In this document: in pieces, positions 44,044 through 52,916 of the stretch
Layout of the letters: each line of letters begins with the position of its first letter
Numbering within the stretch: the first letter of the stretch is position 1
DNA from: Pseudomonadota bacterium
GTDB lineage: Bacteria; Pseudomonadota; Gammaproteobacteria; Burkholderiales; Burkholderiaceae_C
Length of the DNA: 64,000 nucleotides
Assembly (NCBI GenBank): GCA_029779845.1
Contig: JAKOZT010000061.1
Coordinates: 1 to 64,000, forward strand
Reading direction: 5' to 3'
Notes under the pieces: generated by a model
What the model saw: the letters and a program-made list of their open reading frames with translations, nothing else
Told to the model about the DNA's origin: nothing
Database searches by the model: none
Made by a program: the position numbers and the translations under genes

Positions 44044-45501
44044 TCAATCCCGGGCCAGGCTCAGCGAGAAGCGGCCGTTGCGCACTTGCACTTCCTTCGC
44101 CGCCGACAGCTGCATGAGGCGGTGCACCTGCTCGAGCTCGGGCGATGACAGCAGGGGGAATCGTTGCTGGACGGGGCCGTTCTGGCGCATCTTCTCGAGG
44201 TCGGTCGCGGGAACGAGCGCGCGCAGCAGGAGTTCATCGTCGTCCTGCGTGCCGTGGCGGGCATGCAGTTCCGCCAGGCTCGGTTGTTCCGGCGGGTTCG
44301 AGCGGATCTCGGCGGCGCGCGGCGCGGCCATGATCTTGTCCAGCACGTTCGGCTCGATGGGCGCGACCGGCTTGCCATGCCACTCGCAGGCGTACTGGAT
44401 GACCTCGTCGGGAATCGTGCCGTAGCGCACGCCCGTGACCACGTTGAGCACGGCCTGGATGCCGACCAGCTGGCTGAACGGCGTGGCCATGCCGGGGTAT
44501 CCGAGTTCCTTGCGCACCAAGGCGGTCTCGCGCAGCACCTCGTCCAGACGATCACTCATCTGGTGGTTGGCGAGCTGGGCCTTCAGCGTGCCCATCATCC
44601 CGCCCGGGATCTGGTGGCGCTCCGCGAGCACGTTGTATTCGTTGTGCTGATTCACCGGCAGGCCGGCCGCCTTGCCCACCCGCGCCATGTACTGCGCCAC
44701 CTCGTCGAAGCGCTTCTTGTCGAGGCCGTGCGTATGGCCGAGGAGTTCGAGGTTGTAGGCCATGATCTCCGTGGAGGGCACGGACGAACTGTTGGCCATC
44801 GGGCGGCTGGCGGTGTGCAGGATGTCGACGCCGAATTCCACCGCGTCGCAATAGGTCCTGGCGCTCTGCCCGAGGATGTTGTTGGCGTGGAACTCCAGGC
44901 GCTTGCCGCCCGCCGCCTGCTTCAGCGCCGGAACGAGCTGCGACACGCGCTCACGATTGAGCACACCCGCCGTGTCGTACAGCAGGATGGTGTCGATGTC
45001 CGGGCTCGCCGCCAGTTGCCGGACCTTGTCGACGAAGTAGTCCTGCGTGTGAACGGGCGACTGGAAATACATCACCGCGCCTGCGACCTCGGAGCCGAAT
45101 TCCTTGGCGACCTTGGCCAGCCGGTGCATCTTCTCCATGTTGTAGAGAACGTCGTAGATCCAGTAGCTGCGGCACCCGTGGCGGTTGAGCTGGCGCATCC
45201 AGCAGTCCATCAGCGCGTCGGGCGTCACCCCGAAACTCACCGCGCAGTTGGCGCGCATGCCGGCGCGCAGCCGCGTGCGCGGCATGGCCTGCACCAGCAG
45301 GTCCAGGGCCTCCCACGGATCCTCGCGGAACACGCGGATCATGATTTCGAAGCCCGACGAGCCGGTCAGGTCGATGACGCGAAAGCCCGTGCGGTCCAGG
45401 ACGGGGGCGATGGGCAAGGCCATGCCGGCCCGCATCCGCATTCCCCACAGGCTCTGCGGACCGTCCCTCAGGGTTTCGTCGACGAACTCGATATGCGCCA
45501 T
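44044..45501 (-). CDS. Biotin-dependent carboxyltransferase-like protein (OadA/PycB/5S type)
   Basis: A 485-residue HMGL-like TIM barrel plus conserved carboxylase domain, similar by eye to the transcarboxylase 5S and oxaloacetate decarboxylase alpha subunits: DETLRDGPQSLWGMRM, SPVHTQDYFVDKV, QIPGGMMGTLKAQL, TPFSQLVGIQAVLNVV. Family metal ligands are Asp, a carbamylated Lys and HxH. Here Asp13 is kept, but Lys is replaced by Tyr175 (LLYDTAGVL) and HxH reads H205-A-N207. There is no biotinyl domain at the C-terminus. With the neighbouring carrier and biotin carboxylase it should be the third subunit, of unknown acceptor. A good ribosome site supports 45501. Confidence 0.88.
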   Translation of the reverse strand: MAHIEFVDETLRDGPQSLWGMRMRAGMALPIAPVLDRTGFRVIDLTGSSGFEIMIRVFREDPWEALDLLVQAMPRTRLRAGMRANCAVSFGVTPDALMDCWMRQLNRHGCRSYWIYDVLYNMEKMHRLAKVAKEFGSEVAGAVMYFQSPVHTQDYFVDKVRQLAASPDIDTILLYDTAGVLNRERVSQLVPALKQAAGGKRLEFHANNILGQSARTYCDAVEFGVDILHTASRPMANSSSVPSTEIMAYNLELLGHTHGLDKKRFDEVAQYMARVGKAAGLPVNQHNEYNVLAERHQIPGGMMGTLKAQLANHQMSDRLDEVLRETALVRKELGYPGMATPFSQLVGIQAVLNVVTGVRYGTIPDEVIQYACEWHGKPVAPIEPNVLDKIMAAPRAAEIRSNPPEQPSLAELHARHGTQDDDELLLRALVPATDLEKMRQNGPVQQRFPLLSSPELEQVHRLMQLSAAKEVQVRNGRFSLSLARD

Positions 45502-45548
45502 GGTTCTTCTCCTGTTGATCGACACTGGCAGTTCAAGGATCCGTGGCG

Positions 45549-47618
45549 CTACGGCTTCTTGTTCGCGGCGTCGTAGCCGCGCCAGGCCTGGTCCAGGATG
45601 TAGGCCTGCAAGGCGTTGGCCTCTTCCATCGAAACCTGCGGGTGGGCAGGCATGCCGTTCTTGGCGCGCAATCCGCCGATCACGATGCCCGCGAACCGAT
45701 CGTGCGTTTCCGCATTGGCGAATCGCAGATCCTTGATGGACCCGTTGGCGGTCTCCACGTCGTGACCGTGGCAGTAGGCGCAGCCGACGGCTTCATAGGC
45801 AGCCGCGCCCTTTGCAACGAGTGGCGCGTCTTGCGGACGGGGACGCGGCGGCTGCGGAATCGGCTTGCCCACCGGCTTCTGGTAGGCCAGCTTCGAATCG
45901 AGCGCAAAGGCCAGCAGGCGAGACGGCGTGCGGGTCGCCAGCGTGGACGATGCCCGCGCCATGGTCGTGCCCAGGTTCATCGCTCCTGCGTTGCCCACGG
46001 CGACCAGCACGAACTGGCGGCCGTCGACCTCCACGGTCGCCGGGGCGGACTGGACGGCGCCGCCCGCGTCGAAAGACCACAGCAGTTTGCCGCTGTCGGC
46101 GGCAAAGGCCTCGAACTTGCCGTCGGCCGTGCCCTCGAACACCAGGTTGCCGGCGGTCGTCAAGGTGCCCCCGTTGAAGGGCAGGGTTCGCGGCGCGCGC
46201 CAGCGCGCCTCCTGCTTCACCGGGTCCCAGGCCACCAGTTCGCCGTAGGCTTTCCATTTGGGGTCGCCGCCGAACCCGTAGTAGTCGTGCGTCACGACGC
46301 CGCCCACGATGGCGTTCGGGTCCGATTCCATCAGCGTCGGCATGACGGAGACCGGGAAATAGACCAGGCCCGTCTGCTCGTTGAAGGACATCGGCTGCCA
46401 GGTATGCCCACCGGCCACCGACGGCAGCACGACCGCCTTGCCGTCGGCCTTCTCCCAGTAGCGCGCATCCGGCAGGACGACCGGTCGGCCGGTCTTCGGG
46501 TCGATGTGCGAGGCCCAGTTCACCGGCGTGAAGTTGTTGGCCGAGACGAACCCGCCCGACTTGGCGTCCAGCACGTAGAAGAAGCCGTTCTTCGGCGCGC
46601 TCATCACCACCCGGCGCGGCGAGCCGCCGATCGGCAGCTCGGCGATCATGATGTGCCCGGTGGGCGTGTAGTTCCAGCCGTCGTTGGGCGTGACCTTGTA
46701 GTGCCAGCGGTACTTGCCCGTCCTGGCGTCGAGCGCCACGATCGAGTTGGTGAAGAGTTCGTCACCCGCGTCCGCGGCACGCGTCTTGGGGTTCCAGGGC
46801 GAGGGCCCGTCCACGCCGATGTAGACCTGCTGCAGCTTCTCGTCGTAGGTGATGGCCTCCCAGACGCTGCCGCAGCCATTGGACTTCGCGTACCACCCGG
46901 TGCCCCAGGTCTTCTCGGCGCGCTGCAGTTCGGGGGTCTTCTGCCGGCCCAGTGCCGGGTTCGCCGGCACGGTATAGAAGCGCCACTTCCGCTGCCCGGT
47001 GCGCTGGTCGAAGGCATCGACGTGGCCGCGCCCGAACCCGGAATCACCGCAGGCGTTGCCGATGAACACCATGCCCCCGCCGACGCGCGGCGCGCCGGTG
47101 ATGGCGAAGAGACCGCTCTTGCCGGTCGCATCGCATGCCACGGCGTCCCAGATCTTCTTTCCGGTCTTCCGATCCAACGCATACAAGCGACAGTCGGCCG
47201 CGCCGATGAACACCTTGTCCCCGCTGACGGCCAGCCCGCGGTTCACCCGCTGCGCCCAGTAGACCAGCAGCGTGGTCGTCTTGATCTTGGGGTCGAAGGA
47301 CCACAGCAACTTGCCCGTCTTCAGGTCGTTCGCATACACCCGCGCCATCGGCCCGCCCTGGTAGACCACGCCGTCGACCACCAAGGGGTTGCCGACCAGC
47401 CCGTCGGGCGTCGGCATGTCGGCCATCCACTCCAGGCCAAGGCGGCCCACCGTGCCGTCGTTGATCTGCGCCAGCGGGCTGTTGTGCTGCATGTCGGCGT
47501 TGCGGCCCAGCAAGGGCCAGTCCGCCGAGGCGGCCCATGCGGTGGTGCACGCCAACACCATCCCGGCGCCGATGAAGGCGTTGACGCGCAAGCGCACGGT
47601 AGCGACTGGACGCTTCAT
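45549..47618 (-). CDS. PQQ-dependent quinohemoprotein dehydrogenase
   Basis: A 689-residue periplasmic dehydrogenase. Signal peptide: residues 1-30 (cleavage after AWAA). The eight-bladed PQQ propeller contains repeated tryptophan-docking motifs such as ALDRKTGKKIW and ALDARTGKYRW. The C-terminal cytochrome c domain has CAYCH at residues 613-617. It should oxidise an alcohol or related compound and pass electrons to its heme. The adjacent Cys-Cys pair found before VNRG in most alcohol dehydrogenases is Trp121-Ala122 here. PQQ synthesis genes are not in this window. Confidence 0.93.
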   Translation of the reverse strand: MKRPVATVRLRVNAFIGAGMVLACTTAWAASADWPLLGRNADMQHNSPLAQINDGTVGRLGLEWMADMPTPDGLVGNPLVVDGVVYQGGPMARVYANDLKTGKLLWSFDPKIKTTTLLVYWAQRVNRGLAVSGDKVFIGAADCRLYALDRKTGKKIWDAVACDATGKSGLFAITGAPRVGGGMVFIGNACGDSGFGRGHVDAFDQRTGQRKWRFYTVPANPALGRQKTPELQRAEKTWGTGWYAKSNGCGSVWEAITYDEKLQQVYIGVDGPSPWNPKTRAADAGDELFTNSIVALDARTGKYRWHYKVTPNDGWNYTPTGHIMIAELPIGGSPRRVVMSAPKNGFFYVLDAKSGGFVSANNFTPVNWASHIDPKTGRPVVLPDARYWEKADGKAVVLPSVAGGHTWQPMSFNEQTGLVYFPVSVMPTLMESDPNAIVGGVVTHDYYGFGGDPKWKAYGELVAWDPVKQEARWRAPRTLPFNGGTLTTAGNLVFEGTADGKFEAFAADSGKLLWSFDAGGAVQSAPATVEVDGRQFVLVAVGNAGAMNLGTTMARASSTLATRTPSRLLAFALDSKLAYQKPVGKPIPQPPRPRPQDAPLVAKGAAAYEAVGCAYCHGHDVETANGSIKDLRFANAETHDRFAGIVIGGLRAKNGMPAHPQVSMEEANALQAYILDQAWRGYDAANKKP

Positions 47619-47727
47619 GATCTTCCTTGTTCGAGATGTGGGGCTGGGCAAGCGATGACACATGCCTGCAACCCATGCTATGGACCGGTGGGGCCGCGCA
47701 ACAGGTGCGGCCCGGCCAACTTGGAGG

Positions 47728-48396
47728 TCAGACTGCCCCTGGCAGGCGGCGCTGGCCGCTCGTTGCCGCCTCGTAGGCGCGGTAGGCAAAGAAGTAGTGG
47801 GCGAACACCAGCGCCCACACGAGCAGAGCCACCGTCAGCCAGTTGAAGAGCACGTTCGTCTCCTCGCCGGGGAATGCGATGAATCCGCCTTCGAGGAGCG
47901 AAACGCCGATGAGTGCGACGAGCCCGACGATGATCGCGACGCCATGCGCCACCAGACGCACGGCGAAGAGCCTGACCGCGAAATAGACCATGCAAAGATT
48001 GAACGTCAGCCCCGCCACCATGTAGAACTGCTGCAGGGCCGGCGATTCGGCCCACACCGTTCTGGCCGCCCAGGCGAAGACGGCGCCGCCGGCGAAGGCC
48101 ACGACGTCGAACTGCCACGAGAACTTGCGGCCTCTGAACAACTCGACGAATCCGAGAACGGCGATCACCGGAAATCCAACGCCCCGGGAGAAGGCGTCGC
48201 AGTAGTACGAGACGGCTTCGAAGAGGGGCTGCTGCGTCAGGCCCGCCAGCGCCATGTTGGCGGCGGAGAAGCCCAGCACCACCCACTCCCAGCCCAGCAA
48301 TCGGTTGTCGAGCCTGAGAAACCTTCTGCCGAAGTAGAAGCCGGTGAAAGTCAGTGCCAGGCTCGAAACGACCATCAGAACGTCGCGCGCGCTCAT
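47728..48396 (-). CDS. Small polytopic membrane protein, function unknown
   Basis: A 222-residue protein with about seven hydrophobic segments (for example VLMVVSSLALTFTGFYFG at the N-terminus and NWLTVALLVWALVFAHYFFA near the end). I do not recognise a family. It starts 17 bp after the AraC gene and lies 109 bp before the PQQ dehydrogenase gene, so it may aid transport or electron transfer for that pathway. GAGGG precedes the ATG. Confidence 0.75.
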   Translation of the reverse strand: MSARDVLMVVSSLALTFTGFYFGRRFLRLDNRLLGWEWVVLGFSAANMALAGLTQQPLFEAVSYYCDAFSRGVGFPVIAVLGFVELFRGRKFSWQFDVVAFAGGAVFAWAARTVWAESPALQQFYMVAGLTFNLCMVYFAVRLFAVRLVAHGVAIIVGLVALIGVSLLEGGFIAFPGEETNVLFNWLTVALLVWALVFAHYFFAYRAYEAATSGQRRLPGAV

Positions 48397-48413
48397 TTGC
48401 CAACCCTCTTGAA

Positions 48414-49640
48414 TCAAGCGGCCCGGCGCCATGCGGCGACGGCAGCGTTCAGCGCACCCTCGTGGGTCAGCAGCTGCGGAACATGCGACCGCAACGCGGG
48501 TGTCCTCGCGCGCCCGCTGCGCACGCGCCGCGCGGCGCCGTCGACGAGCGCGAGCCCATTCGGATAGTTGCGCGGCGACTTGCCTGTCCAGCGCTTGAAT
48601 GCATGGCGGAAGTTGGCCGGGTCGCTGTAGCCGAGCAGCTCCGCGATGACTTCGGTCGTGTACTGAGTGCTGGTCACGTAGTGGATGGCCAGCTCCTTGC
48701 GAACCTCGTCGAGCAGCAGGTTGTAGGAGGTGTTCAAGTCCTCCAGACGACGACGAAGCGTGCGCTGCGACATGCACAGCGAGCTTGCGAGTTCGCACTG
48801 CGTCGGCGGCTTGCCGGTCGACTTGCGCAACAGATCCTTGACCTGCCGCGCGAGGTCGTACTGCTCCGCACAGTCGGCCATCAAGGCGTCGCAGACCTTC
48901 GCGCACGCCGCATGCGTCGCGGCGTGCGATTGCGGCAGCGCCACCTGGAGACGGAAAGCGTCGACCCGGATCTCGGCGAGCAGGCCATCGGGCAGGCGAT
49001 GGTCGATGTGCGACGCAACACCCATCACCGTGTGCAGATCGCTCAGCGCGGACTGGAAGGACGGGCCGCAGGCCACCTCGCGAACCCGCGTCGGCTCGCA
49101 CGTCACGTCGTCCAGCAGCGTCTTCAGCTTGGCCAGCTCGAACCGCAGGCATTGGGCGAGCATGTCGCCGTCCATCGTGTAGCGCTGGCGCAGGCCGATG
49201 CACGCCATGTCCCGTTCCACCCGCACGGACAAGTGGAACTTGAGATTGAGCAGCGGCGAATAGGCCTCGGCGGTGCTCAGCGCCTCCTCCAGGGTCGGGC
49301 TGCTGAGCAAGGCGTAGCCTGCGATGCCATAGGCGGTCAGGCGCATGCGCCGCGCCGCACGCAGGACAAAGCCGGGGGTACAGGCCGCGGCAATGGCGCT
49401 GGTGGCGGCGTACTGCTGGCGGATGGAAAGCCGGGTTGCCGGATCCTCGAGTGCCGCCCGGGTCAGTTCGATCCGGTCATACAGGTGCCGCCTGTCGACA
49501 CGTTCTTCCAGCGCCAACTGAACACAAGTTGCCAGCTCCGAGCAGGACATGGAAGGGTCGTCCGCCGTGAGACACAGCCGCTCAATCCAATCAGCCATCG
49601 TGGACTCCAGTGCATCGATGTGCGGCAGTGTTGTACACAT
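48414..49640 (-). CDS. AraC-family regulator with OruR-type N-terminal domain
   Basis: A 408-residue regulator. The N-terminal Arabinose_bd-like domain (about residues 25-220) is of the OruR/ArgR-like AraC type; the AraC helix-turn-helix is at about 275-360 (LASSLCMSQRTLRRRLEDL; IAELLGYSDPANFRHAFKRW). A non-conserved tail of 45 residues follows. It is divergent from the TetR gene over 95 bp and leads the leftward operon of the PQQ dehydrogenase and carboxylase genes. A second ATG at 49598 is an alternative start. Confidence 0.9.
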   Translation of the reverse strand: MCTTLPHIDALESTMADWIERLCLTADDPSMSCSELATCVQLALEERVDRRHLYDRIELTRAALEDPATRLSIRQQYAATSAIAAACTPGFVLRAARRMRLTAYGIAGYALLSSPTLEEALSTAEAYSPLLNLKFHLSVRVERDMACIGLRQRYTMDGDMLAQCLRFELAKLKTLLDDVTCEPTRVREVACGPSFQSALSDLHTVMGVASHIDHRLPDGLLAEIRVDAFRLQVALPQSHAATHAACAKVCDALMADCAEQYDLARQVKDLLRKSTGKPPTQCELASSLCMSQRTLRRRLEDLNTSYNLLLDEVRKELAIHYVTSTQYTTEVIAELLGYSDPANFRHAFKRWTGKSPRNYPNGLALVDGAARRVRSGRARTPALRSHVPQLLTHEGALNAAVAAWRRAA

Positions 49641-49684
49641 GACCAAGTTGCGTCACTAGGTGGAAACCATCGTATTTTGGTCAG

Positions 49685-49715
49685 TTGACACACTATGCAC
49701 TTGCCATGCCAGTGC
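49685..49715 (+). promoter_or_regulatory. Putative -35 box and operator palindrome in the AraC/TetR divergent gap
   Basis: TTGACA at 49685-49690 is a consensus -35 hexamer. Downstream, GCACT-N9-AGTGC (49697-49715) forms a palindrome whose centre would lie in the spacer and -10 area, a usual place for TetR repression. A convincing -10 box is not visible. Confidence 0.4.
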
Positions 49716-49735
49716 CAAGCCGGTAGTGTCGGGCC

Positions 49736-50389
49736 ATGGACGCAGAAGAACTCGCCGGTGAAGCCGGTCTGGCCGCAGACGCTCGGGCGACCCAGGGCGT
49801 GCGGGAACGCAACCGGGCCATGCGCATGGCTCAGATCCTCAACAGCTCGCGGCGCGTGTTCTGCGAACTGGGATACGCGGAGTACTCCATGAGGAAGGTC
49901 GCGGACGACGCCGGCCTTCACCTGAACTCGGTGCAGCACTTCTTCGGTGACGTGGATGCCCTGCTGCGCAGCACGATTCACAGCGTGCTCGACGAGTTCG
50001 TCGTCCGCTTTCGCCTCATCGCCAACGGCAGTCGCCTGCCGGCCCGCGATCGGCTCGAAGGGATCGTGGAGGAAAACCTGCGCGTGATGGTCGATCCGCA
50101 GCTTCACGCCTTCATGACGCACACGTGGGCGGTGGCCGTGCACAAGCCGGGCATCGCCCGGCTGCTGGAGCAGCTCTACCTCGAGTACGAGAACATCCTG
50201 ACCGGCCTCGTGCTGGAGATCGCACCGGGCAAGAGCGAGGATGAAGCGCGTGTCCACGCCCGACTCATCGCGTCGCTGATCGAAGGTTTCGAGGTGGTCT
50301 GGCGCTACGCCCCCGGCGATCCGCCGATCGGCGCCGTGGCCAGCCAGATGAAGCGAGCCTGTCTCTCGCTGTTCGGCACCGCGCCGTAG
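49736..50389 (+). CDS. TetR-family regulator
   Basis: A 217-residue repressor-type protein. The helix-turn-helix is within residues 30-80 (FCELGYAEYSMRKVADDAGLHLNSVQHFFGD is the recognisable region, with HFF in place of the usual YYHF). The C-terminal ligand domain is unclassified. It is the first gene of the rightward amine set, followed by the permease and aminotransferase, and probably controls these and the divergent AraC operon. Confidence 0.9.
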   Translation: MDAEELAGEAGLAADARATQGVRERNRAMRMAQILNSSRRVFCELGYAEYSMRKVADDAGLHLNSVQHFFGDVDALLRSTIHSVLDEFVVRFRLIANGSRLPARDRLEGIVEENLRVMVDPQLHAFMTHTWAVAVHKPGIARLLEQLYLEYENILTGLVLEIAPGKSEDEARVHARLIASLIEGFEVVWRYAPGDPPIGAVASQMKRACLSLFGTAP

Positions 50390-50398
50390 CTCGCCGGT

Positions 50399-50422
50399 AC
50401 GCCCGACGTCGGGCGTGATTTT
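50399..50422 (+). terminator. Hairpin terminator after the TetR gene
   Basis: A perfect 18-bp palindrome (50399-50416) is followed by GATTTT. It lies 10 bp after the TetR stop, so the permease genes probably have a separate promoter in the 100 bp that follow. Confidence 0.6.
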
Positions 50423-50524
50423 GGCCGGAGCGCATCCCGGCACGGCCTGCGCGCACCTGCTGGGCGAGTGCGTGCTGCGGCACATTCTTCGGGCCTGGTC
50501 CTGGCGCGAAGAAGGAACCTTCCC

Positions 50525-51871
50525 ATGCCGCAGAACAACGTGAAGCCGGCCGCCCATGCGGCGCAGTTCCTGCGGGTGCTCGTGTTCTGGGATCTGGTCG
50601 TCTACGGCCTGGCCTACATCTCGCCCCTGGGGCCGTTTTCCACCTGGGGTTTTGCGCGGGCGCTTTCCGGTGGGGCGGCTCCCCTGGCCTACGCCCTCAG
50701 CGCCGTGGCGCTGTTCTTCACGGCCATCTCCTACGCCACCATGGCCAGGGAGGTGTCCGGCAGTGGCTCCGCCTTCGGCTATGCCCGCGCAGCCATGGGC
50801 GACACGGTCGGATTCCTGACCGGCTGGATGGTGCTGCTGGACTACCTCCTGCTGCCGGCATTGATGTACGTGATGTTCGCGATCGGCATGTCCCTCGTTG
50901 CGCCCGCCGTTCCGCGCTGGCTGTGGATCCTCATCATGGCCGGCTACAACATTGGCGTGAACTGGTTCGGCATCAAGACCAGCGCCCGATTCAACTTCGC
51001 CACGCTGCTGGCCCAGTTCATCATCTTGTTCCTGGTGCTCGGGTGGGTGCTCTACGCCATGCAGGCCCACCATGTCCCGGCCTTCACAGCGGGTGCGTGG
51101 TGGGGGCCGCAGTCGTCCGGCCAAGGGGTGTTGGCGGCCACGTCGCTGTGCCTCATGGCCTACCTGGGCTTCGACGCCATCACCACCCTCACCGGGGAAG
51201 TTCGCCCCGAACAGCGCCACCTCGTGGGCCGCGCCGTGCTGATCACGCTGGCCGCCATCGCCACGCTCGCCGTCGTCCAGGTCTGGATCTTCGCGGACCT
51301 CGCCGCAGGACTCGAGTTCAAGGACCTTGCCACGGCGACCTACGAAGCGCTCGAAGCGCGCGTCGATCCGGCCCTGGCCCAGATCGTGGTGCTGGCAAGT
51401 TCGCTCACGCTGGCCTTCTCCATCACGCCCACCATGGTGATTGCGGTCTCGCGGGTGCTGCACGCGATGGCTCGCTGCCACCAGATGCCGTCGTTCCTCG
51501 CCCACCTTCACCCCCGCTACGGCGTGCCGGACCGCGCGATCCTGTTCTCCGGCGCGCTGTCGATCGCGGTGGCCGCGCTGTTCGCCGATGCGTTCGATGC
51601 GCTCACCTCCATGGTGAACTTCGGCGCCATCCTCGCCTTCATCGCGGTGAATGCTTCGGTCATCGCCTTCTACCGCGTCAAGCGAGGATCGACCCAGCTG
51701 ATCGTGCACCTGGTCCTGCCGATCGTCGGGATCGCCATCCTGCTGCTGGTCCTGAGCCAGATGAACATGATCGGCCTGGCCGTGGGCGGGGCCTGGCTGC
51801 TCACCGGCGTGGTCGTCGCCGCCGTCCTTCGCGCGCGTGGCACCCACCTGTCGTCCGTCGAAACGGGCTGA
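50525..51871 (+). CDS. APC-superfamily permease, PuuP-like
   Basis: A 448-residue importer with about 12 helices. It resembles the putrescine importer PuuP: LVVYGLAYISPLGPF, ALFFTAISYATMAREVSGSGSAFGYA, TVGFLTGWMVLLDYLLLP and YLGFDAITTLTGEV. This subgroup takes up polyamines or other amines by proton symport. Together with two transaminases of different fold nearby it points to amine import. The start at 50525 has AAGGAA upstream. Confidence 0.9.
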   Translation: MPQNNVKPAAHAAQFLRVLVFWDLVVYGLAYISPLGPFSTWGFARALSGGAAPLAYALSAVALFFTAISYATMAREVSGSGSAFGYARAAMGDTVGFLTGWMVLLDYLLLPALMYVMFAIGMSLVAPAVPRWLWILIMAGYNIGVNWFGIKTSARFNFATLLAQFIILFLVLGWVLYAMQAHHVPAFTAGAWWGPQSSGQGVLAATSLCLMAYLGFDAITTLTGEVRPEQRHLVGRAVLITLAAIATLAVVQVWIFADLAAGLEFKDLATATYEALEARVDPALAQIVVLASSLTLAFSITPTMVIAVSRVLHAMARCHQMPSFLAHLHPRYGVPDRAILFSGALSIAVAALFADAFDALTSMVNFGAILAFIAVNASVIAFYRVKRGSTQLIVHLVLPIVGIAILLLVLSQMNMIGLAVGGAWLLTGVVVAAVLRARGTHLSSVETG

Positions 51872-51914
51872 CCCGTCCGCGGTCGGCGATCGCACCAATG
51901 TTTGGGAGACCTCA

Positions 51915-52916
51915 ATGAACACAAGCATCGAGCACCGCGTCACACCGGTCAAACACATCATGCAGACGGACGCGCGCCACGCACGCCTGCCGCACGCTGC
52001 CGAATACGAGGGCGGAGCTGCGTTCTCGGGCGGGCGGTACTCGCCGATACAGGACGCCACCGTCCCGATGCTGGACATGGGCTTCCGCAACGCGGACGCC
52101 ACCTACGACGTCGTCAGCGTCAGCCGGGGCATGTTCTTCCGGCTCGACTACCACCTGGACCGCATCGATCGTTCCACCGAGCGTTTCCGCCTGCGCAGCC
52201 CCTATGACCGTGCCCAGACCGTCGAGATCCTGACGGAACTGCTTCGGCTTGCCGGGCTGCGCGATGCGTACGTGTGGTGGGCGGTCACGCGCGGGGTCGC
52301 CCGGCCGGGCGCCGCATCCAACCGTCCCTCAGCCTACGAGAACCGCTTCTACGCCTTCGTCATGCCCTACAGCTTCATCGCCGACGACGAGATGCGTCAG
52401 CGGGGTTTCGACATGATGATCAGCCGGCAGTACCTCCGCATTCCGACGGAAAGCGTCGATTCCAGGGCCAAGAACTTCCACTGGATGGACTTGCGGCAAT
52501 CGATCTTCGAGGCGGCCGAGGCGGGGCACCAGATACCGGTCTTGTGCGACTCGCGGCAGATGCTGGCCGAGTGCCCCGGCGCCAACATCTTCGTGCTCGC
52601 GGGCGGCCGCTTGATGACGCCCGCGCAGCATTGCCTGGAAGGCGGCACGCGCCAGTCCGTGCTGGACCTTGCCGCGGAGATCCGGGTGCCGACGTTCGTG
52701 GGCGACATCCCCGCGAGCACGCTTCGTGCCGCGGACGAAGTCTTCATCACGTCGACGGCCGGCGGCATCATGCCGGTGACCCGCCTGGAAGGGCAGCCCA
52801 TTGGCAGAGGAACGCCCGGCCCGATCACCACCCTGCTGCACAACCTGTACTGGGAGAAGCGTTGGGCCGGATGGCATGCCACACCGGTGCGGTACGAGTT
52901 CAAAGCTGGTCTTTGA
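51915..52916 (+). CDS. Class IV PLP aminotransferase, (R)-amine-transaminase-like
   Basis: A 333-residue fold-type-IV transaminase. PLP lysine is Lys186 in AKNFHWMDL. The sequence follows fungal (R)-selective amine transaminases closely: VPMLDMGFRNADATYDVVSV, MFFRLDYHLDRI, FVMPYSF and STAGGIMPVTRLEGQPI. Branched-chain and D-alanine aminotransferases of the same fold have different motifs at the first of these. It should transfer the amino group from an (R)-amine or related substrate to an oxoacid. It is 43 bp after the permease and overlaps the convergent kinase gene by 17 bp. Confidence 0.88.
   Translation: MNTSIEHRVTPVKHIMQTDARHARLPHAAEYEGGAAFSGGRYSPIQDATVPMLDMGFRNADATYDVVSVSRGMFFRLDYHLDRIDRSTERFRLRSPYDRAQTVEILTELLRLAGLRDAYVWWAVTRGVARPGAASNRPSAYENRFYAFVMPYSFIADDEMRQRGFDMMISRQYLRIPTESVDSRAKNFHWMDLRQSIFEAAEAGHQIPVLCDSRQMLAECPGANIFVLAGGRLMTPAQHCLEGGTRQSVLDLAAEIRVPTFVGDIPASTLRAADEVFITSTAGGIMPVTRLEGQPIGRGTPGPITTLLHNLYWEKRWAGWHATPVRYEFKAGL

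Noticed and set aside
49736..50389. Any tRNA, rRNA or CRISPR array in intergenic regions
   Set aside because: I looked through the gaps between genes over the whole window and saw no cloverleaf with a TTCGANNC arm, no rRNA and no regular repeat-spacer structure.
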